Positions 6,306 through 15,337 of a stretch of 26,785 nucleotides of DNA are shown here, piece by piece. Source of the stretch: a virus. The DNA lies in IMG/VR virus record IMGVR_UViG_3300035183_000867, positions 1 through 26,785 of that record; one strand, given 5' to 3'. How positions within the stretch are numbered: the first letter of the stretch is position 1; each line of letters begins with the position of its first letter. Below the pieces are notes generated by a model that was not told where the DNA came from, searched no databases, and saw nothing but the letters and a program-made list of their open reading frames with translations. The position numbers were made by a program, and so were the translations under genes.

Positions 6306-6505
6306 CACGCTTTCTCTTTTAGTAAACTGATTATTGAGTCTAGTTTTGTTTCAATATCAGAGACTCGTTTTTCTATCTCTTCGATGCGCTTGTCGTTTTT
6401 CCTACGCATCAGTGCAGCGCGGTATTCTTTATCATTTTTATTTATCACGAAACAATTATTTACCTTGACATAATTATGATTTTCTCTTATAATCTGTTTA
6501 TTCAT
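6305..6505 (-). CDS. Small coiled-coil protein
   Basis: The 66-residue protein has a charged first half and a predicted coiled coil at about 38-63 (KRIEEIEKRVSDIETKLDSI) with heptad-spaced Ile, Val and Leu. The ATG overlaps the stop of the 1830-residue gene by 4 bases (ATGA), and its own stop overlaps the fibre ATG. Its place between the large baseplate/fibre protein and the fibre suggests a connector or trimerisation helper. I do not recognise a named family. A perfect sigma70 promoter on the opposite strand lies inside the start of this gene. Confidence 0.6.
   Translation of the reverse strand: MNKQIIRENHNYVKVNNCFVINKNDKEYRAALMRRKNDKRIEEIEKRVSDIETKLDSIISLLKEKA
6465..6493 (+). promoter_or_regulatory. 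Consensus sigma70 promoter, antisense to the structural operon
   Basis: The plus strand has TTGACA (6465-6470), exactly 17 bases, and TATAAT (6488-6493), matching the consensus at all 12 positions with ideal spacing. It points rightward, against the 1830-residue structural gene. The only start codons just downstream give a six-codon peptide, so any transcript would be non-coding antisense RNA. The match is exact; activity is not shown. Confidence 0.6.
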
Positions 6506-9500
6506 GTCAATGCAAGCACTCTGAATCTCTTAAACATAGTAGGATTAGCAGGATTCTTTGATCTGCCTACTAATTTCACTTTGAAAACGCTAAATTCATT
6601 TGAGCCAAATACACTAGGCAACGATTCGCTTAAATCAACTTCAATCTCTCTGTAGTCAAGTAAATTCGTGCTGATAAAGTTTTTCCAAACATCTGGCACT
6701 AATATCCAAGATTTAGTATCAATATCAACATTTTCCCACGGATGTAGAATCTTGACATACATATCAAAGTCAGCATCCTGTGGTTTGTACACATCAACTA
6801 AAATTTTCAAATCGAGTGCGGGATTCTGAAGTGAAATATTTCGCGTGACATACTTGTATGTCTCAACACCTTGCATCGGATCAGTTTCTGGAATAAATCT
6901 TGTTGAAGCATTAGGTGAAACTGCGTACGTCGTTTGATTAATAAATCCAATTCTATTTGCAACACATATAATACTAAACGTATCTACGTTTACGATAGGA
7001 CTGATGAGAGTATTATTAGTTTCAAAATTACCTGTTATTTTGATGCTAGAGTCGCTTGCAAGATTTCTAATCTCATTCAGTCTATTGGCCAACTTATACG
7101 GCTGCTTCAAAAATGTATCAGACCCACTAGAAAATTGTTTAGGATCAAGACGTACGTAGTTTTGACTTTCAAATAAACCGTTACATTTGTGGCCAGTTCC
7201 ATATAGCATCCACGAATAATCTGTATCGTTCGCAGTGAAACTACCGCTCACGTTGAACATTTCAAATCGTTGATTCACGTTGAGAACAACATTTCCGCCT
7301 GCAAATCCTGACGAAGTTGCAGGTGTGTCAGTTTCAACGATGAAGCTATCAACGCTATCAACTTCGATTACTGTTAGTTCACCATTCAATTCACTTTGCG
7401 GAATTCCATTCACGGAAATATTAATATTTTGATTAACGAATCCAGTGACATTGTTACTTGGGTTAAACGATGTAATTGATGTGAAATTCGATACTATGTA
7501 GCTATCATACAAAGCAGGAGTTATACTAGCCGCAGTAAATGATTGTCCTGTGGTGAAATAGCCTTTGATTTCAGTCAACAAACAATCTACTGTTCCACCA
7601 GATGCACTCTTAACTTCTTTGATCTTAGCAGAACCAGTGCTCGTAATAATTACTTGACCGGCAACGAGTTTACCGCTACTCTCTGTTACATTCAACCAAC
7701 TCAACTCACCAATTCTGAATTCGGTTTTATCGCCGACAGTCATGCCATGATTCTTCGCATGGACGCGAACTCTACGACTACCAGCTTCAGTCTCGAACGG
7801 ATCAAATACTACCGTATCATCAACAAATGGTTTATTTTTGAGGGCCAAGGTCATGTTATTATGTTTGAACCTGGCGCGATAGATAGTATATTTCAAATCT
7901 TCGTTTTGGCTTGCCGTCCAAGTCGAATTATTCTGAGATTTGAAAAGAGAGCCCAGTGACGGTTGCTTATCGATAATTAATCCTGGCTGTGTTACATCTT
8001 CTTGGCCTAATGCAGAAATCCAAATGCGAGTTTCAGGGGAATTTCCACCGACAACGATGGCATATTCTTTTCCGCCTTCTAAGAAGACAGGAAATGGGAA
8101 CTTGACTCGCGTTGGTGTAATTCCGCGCTTATCAGTATTTATCTGATTCCAGGATAAAAATGCTTCACCTAGAATCTCAGATCCAGGGTAGCCATTTTCC
8201 GTGTTTTTAATCTGAACGAAAATGTTATCAGATTCAAATACTGAGTAAAACCACAAATCAAGTTCAGTTACGAAACAACTTTCATTTGCAAAGAATGTTT
8301 GTGCGATTGGGTCGACGCCAGTTGAAAAATGCATTACTGTCGTCGTGCTTTCAATTCTCGTTTGACGTTCTGTAACAGTTCTTCTCGAAAGAACCGGAGT
8401 TATAACATTCAAGGTTTCATTTTGTTTACTAATATTAAGACCGCCTGCCCAATAAACAGCTTCTGCGCTTGTTAGTAACGAATCAGGATCTCTACTATCA
8501 TTCGCGGCATTGGTCAATCTAAATGTTTTTTGTCCATTGAAGAAACGACCTTCTGGGATTCTAAAGATTCCAGATATATTGCCGTGGCTATCAACAACTA
8601 ACTCATCGCCGAAACGACTTCCTGTAGTGAGCGGACGACAGTCGGCGGTGACATTAACTCCATCAAAGAACGCATAGAGACGCGTATTCGGTTTCATTCC
8701 AGTTGCATGGAATTCAATTTCACGTGACCGCATATATGGAATCAAGTTGACATCTGATACGCGATCACCGAGACTATACGAATCCGTTCTTGTGTCGTAA
8801 GTCGTCAAAATTCCGCTTCTTTGGAATGTGTTTCTAAAAGTCGTTATTTCCACCACATCATTCTGACCCCTGGTTGGGAAGGATCTCCCTATAACAGTAG
8901 AATTAATTAAACTCCATGCACCCCATTCAGTTCCAAGCAATCCGCTATTTTCAAGATTTTGTACACCTACGTCAATATTAAACGTTACGTTCGGTTGACG
9001 ATCAACATTACCCCAGCTATCATGATCAGGTAACAATATCATCTCACCTTTCGTTTCATAAACGAAGTAAGGATTGATAGATATGTTCTTGCTTGCGTAT
9101 GGCTGAGCATGCCAAAATTCACTATCATAATCAATCATTGCAACTTTGCCTAATATCTTAGCGTTAGTAGTCGAAGAAGTATCAATATCAAACCCGACGC
9201 TTTTCATAGTATATGGCGGACGCAATTCAGTATTCTTCCTATCCAAAGCAGCTCTAAATTCTCCGCTCGTCAAATCAGCCGCTTGGTAATTAATAAAGTT
9301 ATCAGCGACAAATCCATTCTTGAATCTATCATGGCCGTTCACGTCTTTGACTGTCATATCAGCCAATTGCTTCTCTAATAATGTAAAGGTGGTATAATAT
9401 TCGATATTATTAATGCGTCGCTCAAGGAGACCGATATCGTGCATCGTATATCGTTTATTTTCAATGAATTTCGCTATTATATCTGTGCTGATATTATAGA

Positions 9501-11994
9501 CAAACGGTTTCATGATAATTTGATAAATTTCTAACTCACCATCACTTTCAATATGAGGTGGTTGTGGAGTTTCACTGCTAACTCCTTTTTTCTGATAGAT
9601 TTCGCCATTCATGTTAACCACAATCGAATCAATCCTTGGTAGATAATATTCAATGTCTGTCCTAAAAATACTATTCAGAGCAGGTTGATTGATACTGATT
9701 GGATTCGCATCAAGGATAAGCGGTCTGAAATCAAGACAGTTTCTTAGATCATATTCGATGCCAGTTGTCGACTTGTAAACTGGAATGTCTTCATAACCAT
9801 AATCAACAGATGGACTGTTTACTATATTGCTATAGCTATCAACTGAGAAGTAATCCCCCGCACTATGCGAATAATAAGTATAAGACACTTCGAATCTTGT
9901 CGTTGCAGGCCACGAAGGAGCTGTTGATTTTTTTGTAACTACGATAGGAATATACGCATAATCACTTTGCCCATTAGTCCATGTAAAATGCTCAGTCGCA
10001 TCTGTTTTTACAGATGGGTTCGACGTATCATAACTCTTTATGCTTGTTATTTTAAACAGATCGGCTTTCGAGAGTACGAATGAATTACCAGAAAGCTGTA
10101 AATCTGTATCGACTGTGTCAACTAACGTCTTAGTCTTTTCGACGACGCCGTTTCTCATAACATTATGGAACAAAATGACTGTTTTACCTGAATTCGAAGC
10201 GCCTGCATTCACGGTTATCGACGTCGGGGTTACCGTGACGCTAGATAGCGGTAACTTTGTGAAGGCACCCGTAGACTCAACTACTCCGACAAGTGTATAT
10301 TGTTGATCAACCACATCAAAAAATTCACCAGAACCTGCATTCCATGTATATTGGCCAGATGCATTTAAAGCGGCGCTGAATTTTTTGCGAATAGTAACAC
10401 TCAGGCTGCTTGCGGTGCTATTATTAACATCATGAAGACTCTTAACATGAGTTTTCCCTGTTTCCCAAATCAAAACATTAAATGAGCTATCATATATTTT
10501 GGGTTTACTTGTCGCGTCGTCATTTATAGTGGTTGCTGCGAAATTAACAAACCCTGCATTATAAATGCTCTTGACCATATCATAAGTCTTCGATGCATTC
10601 ATTTCAATCTGCGTAAAATAAAGTCTATAATGATCGACGCCGCTCACTGTCGAATCATACTCAACATCATAGACTTTCATTTTGCCGATAATATTACCTG
10701 TCGGTACTCCTGAACTGAACGGACCATCATAAAGATTAACCGTTCCGTTATTAAAAATACCTGATCCGGATGCGCCTCCTGGAGCAAATCCACTATTGTT
10801 CTCTAGTTTTACTAAAACGTAGTTCAAACCTCCAAGTCTATTATAAAAATCATCCACTTTTTTAGTATCTCTGGCTTTTTCAAGAACGACGAGCGATTCT
10901 GCGATTTTCTCGACTTGATACCCTCTGATATACGCTTTACCTGAGCTCACGATAGCAACAAATTTGTTTTCATCTCCGCCTTGACTTTGCGTAAAGTATC
11001 CATTCGGATCATTCGGGTATTTTTTAAGATGCTCGAAAAGTTTAACCTTGAATGGAACGACGGTATAGTTTCCACTCTCATCAAATGTACGCTCCGCGAG
11101 CATATCCATAATTTTCGAATAATCAGTTCTTGAACGTACATATTGAATGACTCCATTCACTACACGAGCTAATGTGATGAAGTTCTCACCGTCATCAAAA
11201 TTCACCGACCGAATTGCAGGCACAAGTCTAATTCTCGCGCGATCTGCGCCTTCAGCCGAGAAATTAGGATAGCCGAGCGCATTATCATAGAGACTTGGAT
11301 CATCTTCAGCCGTCACGATATCTGATATTACATCAAATCCGACGACATAGCTACTCGTATTATTGGTATATTTTTCAGCAACAATAAGCTCAGGTTGTAC
11401 TTCAATGAAGTATCCCCATACGTAATAAATGCTCTCTGGGATGCTCCAAATTACAGCTCTTCCTGTTGGATTAAGATCAGGTCTAGGATCATTGCTTCCT
11501 GTACATGTCGGGCAACGAACTTTACAACTATAGGTAACTGTATCATTATTATCTACAACATCAATTGTTTCATTGTCTTGAAACTTCAAGGTTTGCTTAT
11601 CAGTTCCAGTTTTCGTATACGAAACGAAAAGAGTGATTGGATCGTTGTCTTCAGCAGGTAAAGATTTCAGTAACAGAGCTTCAACGCCACTTGTTTGTCC
11701 TCTTAATCGTTTGCCTATTAGACGATTGAGATTCACTGGCCCGTTATCCCACGGGCTATTCGGTTGAATCGTTACATAATGTACATTCAAACGAGTTGGC
11801 TCATTGCCGTTTACTCGCGCGCCGTGTTTGAATATATGTTCAGCGAGTCGTTCAATATGATTATGCTGAATGCTCTGAATCTGATTCAGTTCACGAACTT
11901 GTACAGGGCGAGAAGGTTTAAAAAGAACCCGAACGAAGTTCTTTTTTTCATCGAAATCATCAAAATACGGTTGTTTGTTGAAATTCGTTATCAT
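6502..11994 (-). CDS. Giant DUF4815-type baseplate/fibre structural protein
   Basis: The 1830-residue virion protein starts with the DUF4815 pattern (PYFDDFDEKKNFVRVLFKPS, then VQVRELNQIQSIQHNHIERL). In aquatic T4-like phages this family sits between gp8 and the fibre genes. A CPTC motif lies near residue 160. At about 1195-1340 there is a block typical of these proteins (HFSTGVDPIAQTFF, NGYPGSEILGEAFLSW, GGKEYAIVV, TRIWISALGQED). The end (PTMFKRFRVLALT) also fits. It occupies the place of T4 gp9, gp10, gp11 and gp12 and probably builds the baseplate periphery or a fibre-holding arm; the exact role is inferred. Its stop overlaps the next ATG. Confidence 0.8.
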   Translation of the reverse strand: MITNFNKQPYFDDFDEKKNFVRVLFKPSRPVQVRELNQIQSIQHNHIERLAEHIFKHGARVNGNEPTRLNVHYVTIQPNSPWDNGPVNLNRLIGKRLRGQTSGVEALLLKSLPAEDNDPITLFVSYTKTGTDKQTLKFQDNETIDVVDNNDTVTYSCKVRCPTCTGSNDPRPDLNPTGRAVIWSIPESIYYVWGYFIEVQPELIVAEKYTNNTSSYVVGFDVISDIVTAEDDPSLYDNALGYPNFSAEGADRARIRLVPAIRSVNFDDGENFITLARVVNGVIQYVRSRTDYSKIMDMLAERTFDESGNYTVVPFKVKLFEHLKKYPNDPNGYFTQSQGGDENKFVAIVSSGKAYIRGYQVEKIAESLVVLEKARDTKKVDDFYNRLGGLNYVLVKLENNSGFAPGGASGSGIFNNGTVNLYDGPFSSGVPTGNIIGKMKVYDVEYDSTVSGVDHYRLYFTQIEMNASKTYDMVKSIYNAGFVNFAATTINDDATSKPKIYDSSFNVLIWETGKTHVKSLHDVNNSTASSLSVTIRKKFSAALNASGQYTWNAGSGEFFDVVDQQYTLVGVVESTGAFTKLPLSSVTVTPTSITVNAGASNSGKTVILFHNVMRNGVVEKTKTLVDTVDTDLQLSGNSFVLSKADLFKITSIKSYDTSNPSVKTDATEHFTWTNGQSDYAYIPIVVTKKSTAPSWPATTRFEVSYTYYSHSAGDYFSVDSYSNIVNSPSVDYGYEDIPVYKSTTGIEYDLRNCLDFRPLILDANPISINQPALNSIFRTDIEYYLPRIDSIVVNMNGEIYQKKGVSSETPQPPHIESDGELEIYQIIMKPFVYNISTDIIAKFIENKRYTMHDIGLLERRINNIEYYTTFTLLEKQLADMTVKDVNGHDRFKNGFVADNFINYQAADLTSGEFRAALDRKNTELRPPYTMKSVGFDIDTSSTTNAKILGKVAMIDYDSEFWHAQPYASKNISINPYFVYETKGEMILLPDHDSWGNVDRQPNVTFNIDVGVQNLENSGLLGTEWGAWSLINSTVIGRSFPTRGQNDVVEITTFRNTFQRSGILTTYDTRTDSYSLGDRVSDVNLIPYMRSREIEFHATGMKPNTRLYAFFDGVNVTADCRPLTTGSRFGDELVVDSHGNISGIFRIPEGRFFNGQKTFRLTNAANDSRDPDSLLTSAEAVYWAGGLNISKQNETLNVITPVLSRRTVTERQTRIESTTTVMHFSTGVDPIAQTFFANESCFVTELDLWFYSVFESDNIFVQIKNTENGYPGSEILGEAFLSWNQINTDKRGITPTRVKFPFPVFLEGGKEYAIVVGGNSPETRIWISALGQEDVTQPGLIIDKQPSLGSLFKSQNNSTWTASQNEDLKYTIYRARFKHNNMTLALKNKPFVDDTVVFDPFETEAGSRRVRVHAKNHGMTVGDKTEFRIGELSWLNVTESSGKLVAGQVIITSTGSAKIKEVKSASGGTVDCLLTEIKGYFTTGQSFTAASITPALYDSYIVSNFTSITSFNPSNNVTGFVNQNINISVNGIPQSELNGELTVIEVDSVDSFIVETDTPATSSGFAGGNVVLNVNQRFEMFNVSGSFTANDTDYSWMLYGTGHKCNGLFESQNYVRLDPKQFSSGSDTFLKQPYKLANRLNEIRNLASDSSIKITGNFETNNTLISPIVNVDTFSIICVANRIGFINQTTYAVSPNASTRFIPETDPMQGVETYKYVTRNISLQNPALDLKILVDVYKPQDADFDMYVKILHPWENVDIDTKSWILVPDVWKNFISTNLLDYREIEVDLSESLPSVFGSNEFSVFKVKLVGRSKNPANPTMFKRFRVLALT

Positions 11995-12029
11995 TTCTAA
12001 CTTATCGTATTGGTTAGAGAAAGTACTTA

Positions 12030-13583
12030 TTAAAATACAATTATAACTTTAATATGCTCCTCTTGCGTCTCAGATCTCGTGACACTCTTGATGTTACTGA
12101 GATAAAGGATATATCCAGTTCCAGGAATGATCTTATTTAATGTACTTGAATTATTCGTAAATTCAGGATGGCTTGGTCCTATATATTCGTCGTTGTATGC
12201 AAATCCCGACGAATCTTTTACGTCTACGATAAGCCCAACCTGTCTGAAATCACTACCTACACCTGTCAAGAAGTATGAATCACTTGTTCCAAGTACCGCA
12301 CTAGTAATCGCAGTCGAAGCTCCCAATTCAGTAACAATGTTATTTCCATGACCATTGATAGGTGCCATAACAGCCTTAGCCACACAACCGGCAGTGCCAG
12401 GAATAATCCATACTTTCGCTGTTGTATAATTTGAACCCCCATTAGTGATCGTTACGGATTGAACCTGACCGCCAGAAACTGTTACATTCGCAGTTGCGCC
12501 CGTTCCGTCACCTGTTATAATTGCGATAGCTCCGCCTGTATAACCACTTCCCCCATTAACAACAGTACATGATGTAATTTGCTTTGTGGTTGAGTTTATA
12601 TTTGCGTTAACAATGGCACCTGAACCAGAAGTGCCGCTTTCTCTTACAATTGCATATGTTTCTGGATCATATCCCGTTCCAGGAGTTGTAATTAAAACTT
12701 GGCGAATAGTGTTTGTCGCAGTCTTCGTCGCGAATGCACTCGCGCCAGATCCAGATCCAACGATAGAAACTACTGGGGATGTAAAAGTGCCTGTTTGCGA
12801 TAAAATTTTGAATGTACTGATACTTTTAGGTAGAGCTGCCTGCTGAACTTGCCACTGCGATGAGCCGTCGTCGTGCGATTTGTAACCGATTGGTAAGAAA
12901 TCGCTTGTCAAGAATCCCGCGGCGTCTGAACTACTAATTGTAGCCATATATTTCCATGCATATCCATCCGCAAGGTTGATGACTCCTGTACTAACTCCTG
13001 TAGGTTTGCTAGTTGATGGCGATCCATTGTTATTGTTCAAGCATTTATAGATTTTATATTCATCAGTCACGACATAGAAAGGATGTTCATATGCGTTTGG
13101 ATCAAATGGATCTTTTTCACTATCGTATTGAGAATAGTAAGCACCACTCGTCCAGTCATGCCTCGGAATTCCAAGTTTGATGTCATCTTCTTTTATTTTC
13201 TTTAAGCTAATAATATCGTTTAACGTAACATAATCTTGAATATCAGATGTGTTTGGCGTAGGCGGAGAATTTTCATCAACCCAAGGACTATTTTTCCCGA
13301 TAAAGATAAATAAGCTACCTTGGAAGTTATCGTTGACTGGAAGAAATTCAACAAATACCCAGTCAACGTTCCCGTCACTCTGAACTCCACTAATATGTGT
13401 TGGGGGAATACTACCAGTTGTTCCTGAAGAAGAAGCGACGTATTTAGCATTATTATAGTAAACAACTTTCCCTACAGAAACAGTTAAACCAGGAGCCCAT
13501 TGATCAGGCCGTTTTGCTTTGAAAAAGTTTGCGAAGCTGCTAGATGTAAAACTTCTGATATTTTGACTGAATTTTGCCGGCAT
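12030..13583 (-). CDS. 8: Baseplate wedge protein (gp8-like), enlarged
   Basis: gp8 is a structural part of the baseplate wedge. The 517-residue protein is much longer than T4 gp8 (334). The gp8 core is seen in YKIYKCLNNNNGSPSTSKPTG (about 176-196), DGYAWKYMATIS (206-217), FLPIGY (229-234) and the end (IKSVTRSETQEEHIKVIIVF). Two additions are visible. Residues 30-82 look like a small carbohydrate-binding-like module (WAPGLTVSVGKVVYYNNAKY ... DGNVDWVFVEF). Residues about 265-405 hold repeated GGSGYT/GTGATA beta units. GAGGT six bases or so before the ATG is a good ribosome binding site. The 122-base upstream gap contains a candidate late promoter. Confidence 0.82.
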   Translation of the reverse strand: MPAKFSQNIRSFTSSSFANFFKAKRPDQWAPGLTVSVGKVVYYNNAKYVASSSGTTGSIPPTHISGVQSDGNVDWVFVEFLPVNDNFQGSLFIFIGKNSPWVDENSPPTPNTSDIQDYVTLNDIISLKKIKEDDIKLGIPRHDWTSGAYYSQYDSEKDPFDPNAYEHPFYVVTDEYKIYKCLNNNNGSPSTSKPTGVSTGVINLADGYAWKYMATISSSDAAGFLTSDFLPIGYKSHDDGSSQWQVQQAALPKSISTFKILSQTGTFTSPVVSIVGSGSGASAFATKTATNTIRQVLITTPGTGYDPETYAIVRESGTSGSGAIVNANINSTTKQITSCTVVNGGSGYTGGAIAIITGDGTGATANVTVSGGQVQSVTITNGGSNYTTAKVWIIPGTAGCVAKAVMAPINGHGNNIVTELGASTAITSAVLGTSDSYFLTGVGSDFRQVGLIVDVKDSSGFAYNDEYIGPSHPEFTNNSSTLNKIIPGTGYILYLSNIKSVTRSETQEEHIKVIIVF

Positions 13584-13699
13584 TTTTACCTCAGTTGCTA
13601 CATGAGAGAAATTTCAAGACCAATTGTCTCTTAGGTTTATGTTTCTTTGCGTATCTTGAACGCCAGAGTAATTGCTCAGATGAGTAAAATTATCTGTAT

Positions 13700-13707
13700 T
13701 ATTTATT
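13700..13707 (-). promoter_or_regulatory. Candidate T4-type late promoter (AATAAATA)
   Basis: The minus strand reads AATAAATA (7 of 8 to TATAAATA) at the very end of the preceding gene. It is 117 bases before the gp8 start, in one of the few real gaps of this cluster (13584-13705). The gap has no terminator. The evidence is motif and position only. Confidence 0.35.
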
Positions 13708-15337
13708 AAGAAATATATGCGTCGATTGTTCTAGATTCTAACGTTTCTTGTCTCGTTTCAAACGTTTGTTCTAACAGCCCTTCAAAGTCGCCGTTAGAAT
13801 AGGCGAACGTGTCTAAGAATTTGACAATTTCAAGCTCATTCACACTAAATATAGTACTCTTACCAATCTCATTGAGATAAAGATCAATTTGAATTTCAGA
13901 ACTCAAAGTAACAGGATACGGTAAAATTTCTTCTATTCTTGTTATTGAACCTTGATTTGATTGCAAACTTAGGTTGAGAGAAAGTGCTGTTTCACTGAGA
14001 AAAACGTTAAATCTTTTATAGCCTGCAGGATGTACCAAATCATCAACAATGTCATTGAATTGTGAACTATCTACTTTACTGACGACGACATACGAAAAAT
14101 TTTGAAAATAGTTACTATCATGAACAAAGCAATCATAACCCAAAACGCCTTGTTTGTTTTTGAAAATTAATTTCTTCTCGCTTAGGCACTTATTCATGAT
14201 GACTTCAAATGAAGCACCAGTCCCTTTCGAGCTTGTGACAGACACACTAGGAGTTCCAGAAACAAACTTCCAGTATTCATCAAAAATCTCAATACTCTTT
14301 ATTCCGCCGATAGTAGTAGAAGTTCCTACTATATTTGCTCCTGTTCCATTTTCGGAGATAACTATTAGTTGCGGGATGTCGTCATAATCATAACCATGAC
14401 TCCAAATTTTTACTTTCAGTATCTGCCCGAGAGATCCAACCTCACTGACTGTCGCGAAGAATCCTGAGCCGTTTTTTGTATTGCTTTTGGCTTTGATGCG
14501 ATCACCTACTACGTAATCGTGGCCGCCATTTACAATATTGACTCCTGATATTCCACCTGTTTGGATGCTTTTTACTCGGATGAGCCCTTTGATTTCTGTT
14601 CCATTAATAATAATTTCATCTCCTGGTTTATATAAGGTTCCAGGATTGTTAATTTTCAACCTTGCGCATTGAAAAATTGTTTCAGTTACAGATGTTTCCC
14701 CATCAGTTATGAACACATTTTCGAGCGGATTGAAATCTTTTTCAGATTCACTTACTAAAATTTGTAAGTACTGGACGTTATTGAATACAATAGGAGAAAT
14801 TTCTTCAACAGGCAAAGAAGTCTTACTATTTTCTCCAATTATCGAAACGTTCGATAATCCACCCTGAATGATTTTCTCATATTTGCTGCTACCGAAATTA
14901 TTGGCCGTTGTTAAAATCAAATGACCTATAATATGTTCTGTGTCGCTTAATGTGAAAAGTTTTTCTCTCGGATAACTGATCGCAATGTTTTCGCCGCCAC
15001 CGAATAGTACTTTGAACAAGTATCTGAAACTTTCAAAACTCCCGCGACTTAGATAAAAATCGCGAAGAGTTGAAACTAACATACTTTTGCTGATTTTAAG
15101 TGGTCGTTTGAGCTTCCAACCAAGTTCAGAAATGATTAAATCAATATAAGGTTCAATTTGATTGTTAACTTCTTGATTTTCCCAGAATTCCGTCAAAACG
15201 CGAATAAAATTTCCTTCAGTTTCAAGCCATCTATAAAAATCAACGATCAGTTTATGTGCAACAGGATATTCCTGAGTTATGAAATTCGGAATCCTGCTTT
15301 CGATTTTAGGAAAAATCGGATTACGCATAATCAACAT
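13706..15337 (-). CDS. Probable baseplate wedge structural protein (gp7 position)
   Basis: The 543-residue protein lies between gp6 and gp8, where T4 has gp7 (1032 residues), but I see no clear gp7 similarity. The N-terminus (IPNFITQEYPVAHKLIVDFY, RWLETEGN, then LRDFYLSRGSFESFRYLFK at about 90-110) is typical of structural proteins from aquatic T4-like phages. Residues about 240-370 contain GGHDY/GYDYDD and GTGANI repeat units like those inserted in gp8. A late segment, DDLVHPAGYKRFNVF, is also common in this group. A start three codons later (15328) would shorten the overlap with gp6 from 17 to 8 bases; neither start has a clear ribosome binding site. Confidence 0.6.
   Translation of the reverse strand: MLIMRNPIFPKIESRIPNFITQEYPVAHKLIVDFYRWLETEGNFIRVLTEFWENQEVNNQIEPYIDLIISELGWKLKRPLKISKSMLVSTLRDFYLSRGSFESFRYLFKVLFGGGENIAISYPREKLFTLSDTEHIIGHLILTTANNFGSSKYEKIIQGGLSNVSIIGENSKTSLPVEEISPIVFNNVQYLQILVSESEKDFNPLENVFITDGETSVTETIFQCARLKINNPGTLYKPGDEIIINGTEIKGLIRVKSIQTGGISGVNIVNGGHDYVVGDRIKAKSNTKNGSGFFATVSEVGSLGQILKVKIWSHGYDYDDIPQLIVISENGTGANIVGTSTTIGGIKSIEIFDEYWKFVSGTPSVSVTSSKGTGASFEVIMNKCLSEKKLIFKNKQGVLGYDCFVHDSNYFQNFSYVVVSKVDSSQFNDIVDDLVHPAGYKRFNVFLSETALSLNLSLQSNQGSITRIEEILPYPVTLSSEIQIDLYLNEIGKSTIFSVNELEIVKFLDTFAYSNGDFEGLLEQTFETRQETLESRTIDAYIS

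Noticed and set aside
8136-8143. GATAAATA on the minus strand inside the 1830-residue gene
   Set aside because: It is intragenic and 7 of 8 only; similar matches occur by chance (also 13305-13312 plus strand and 6439-6446 minus strand).
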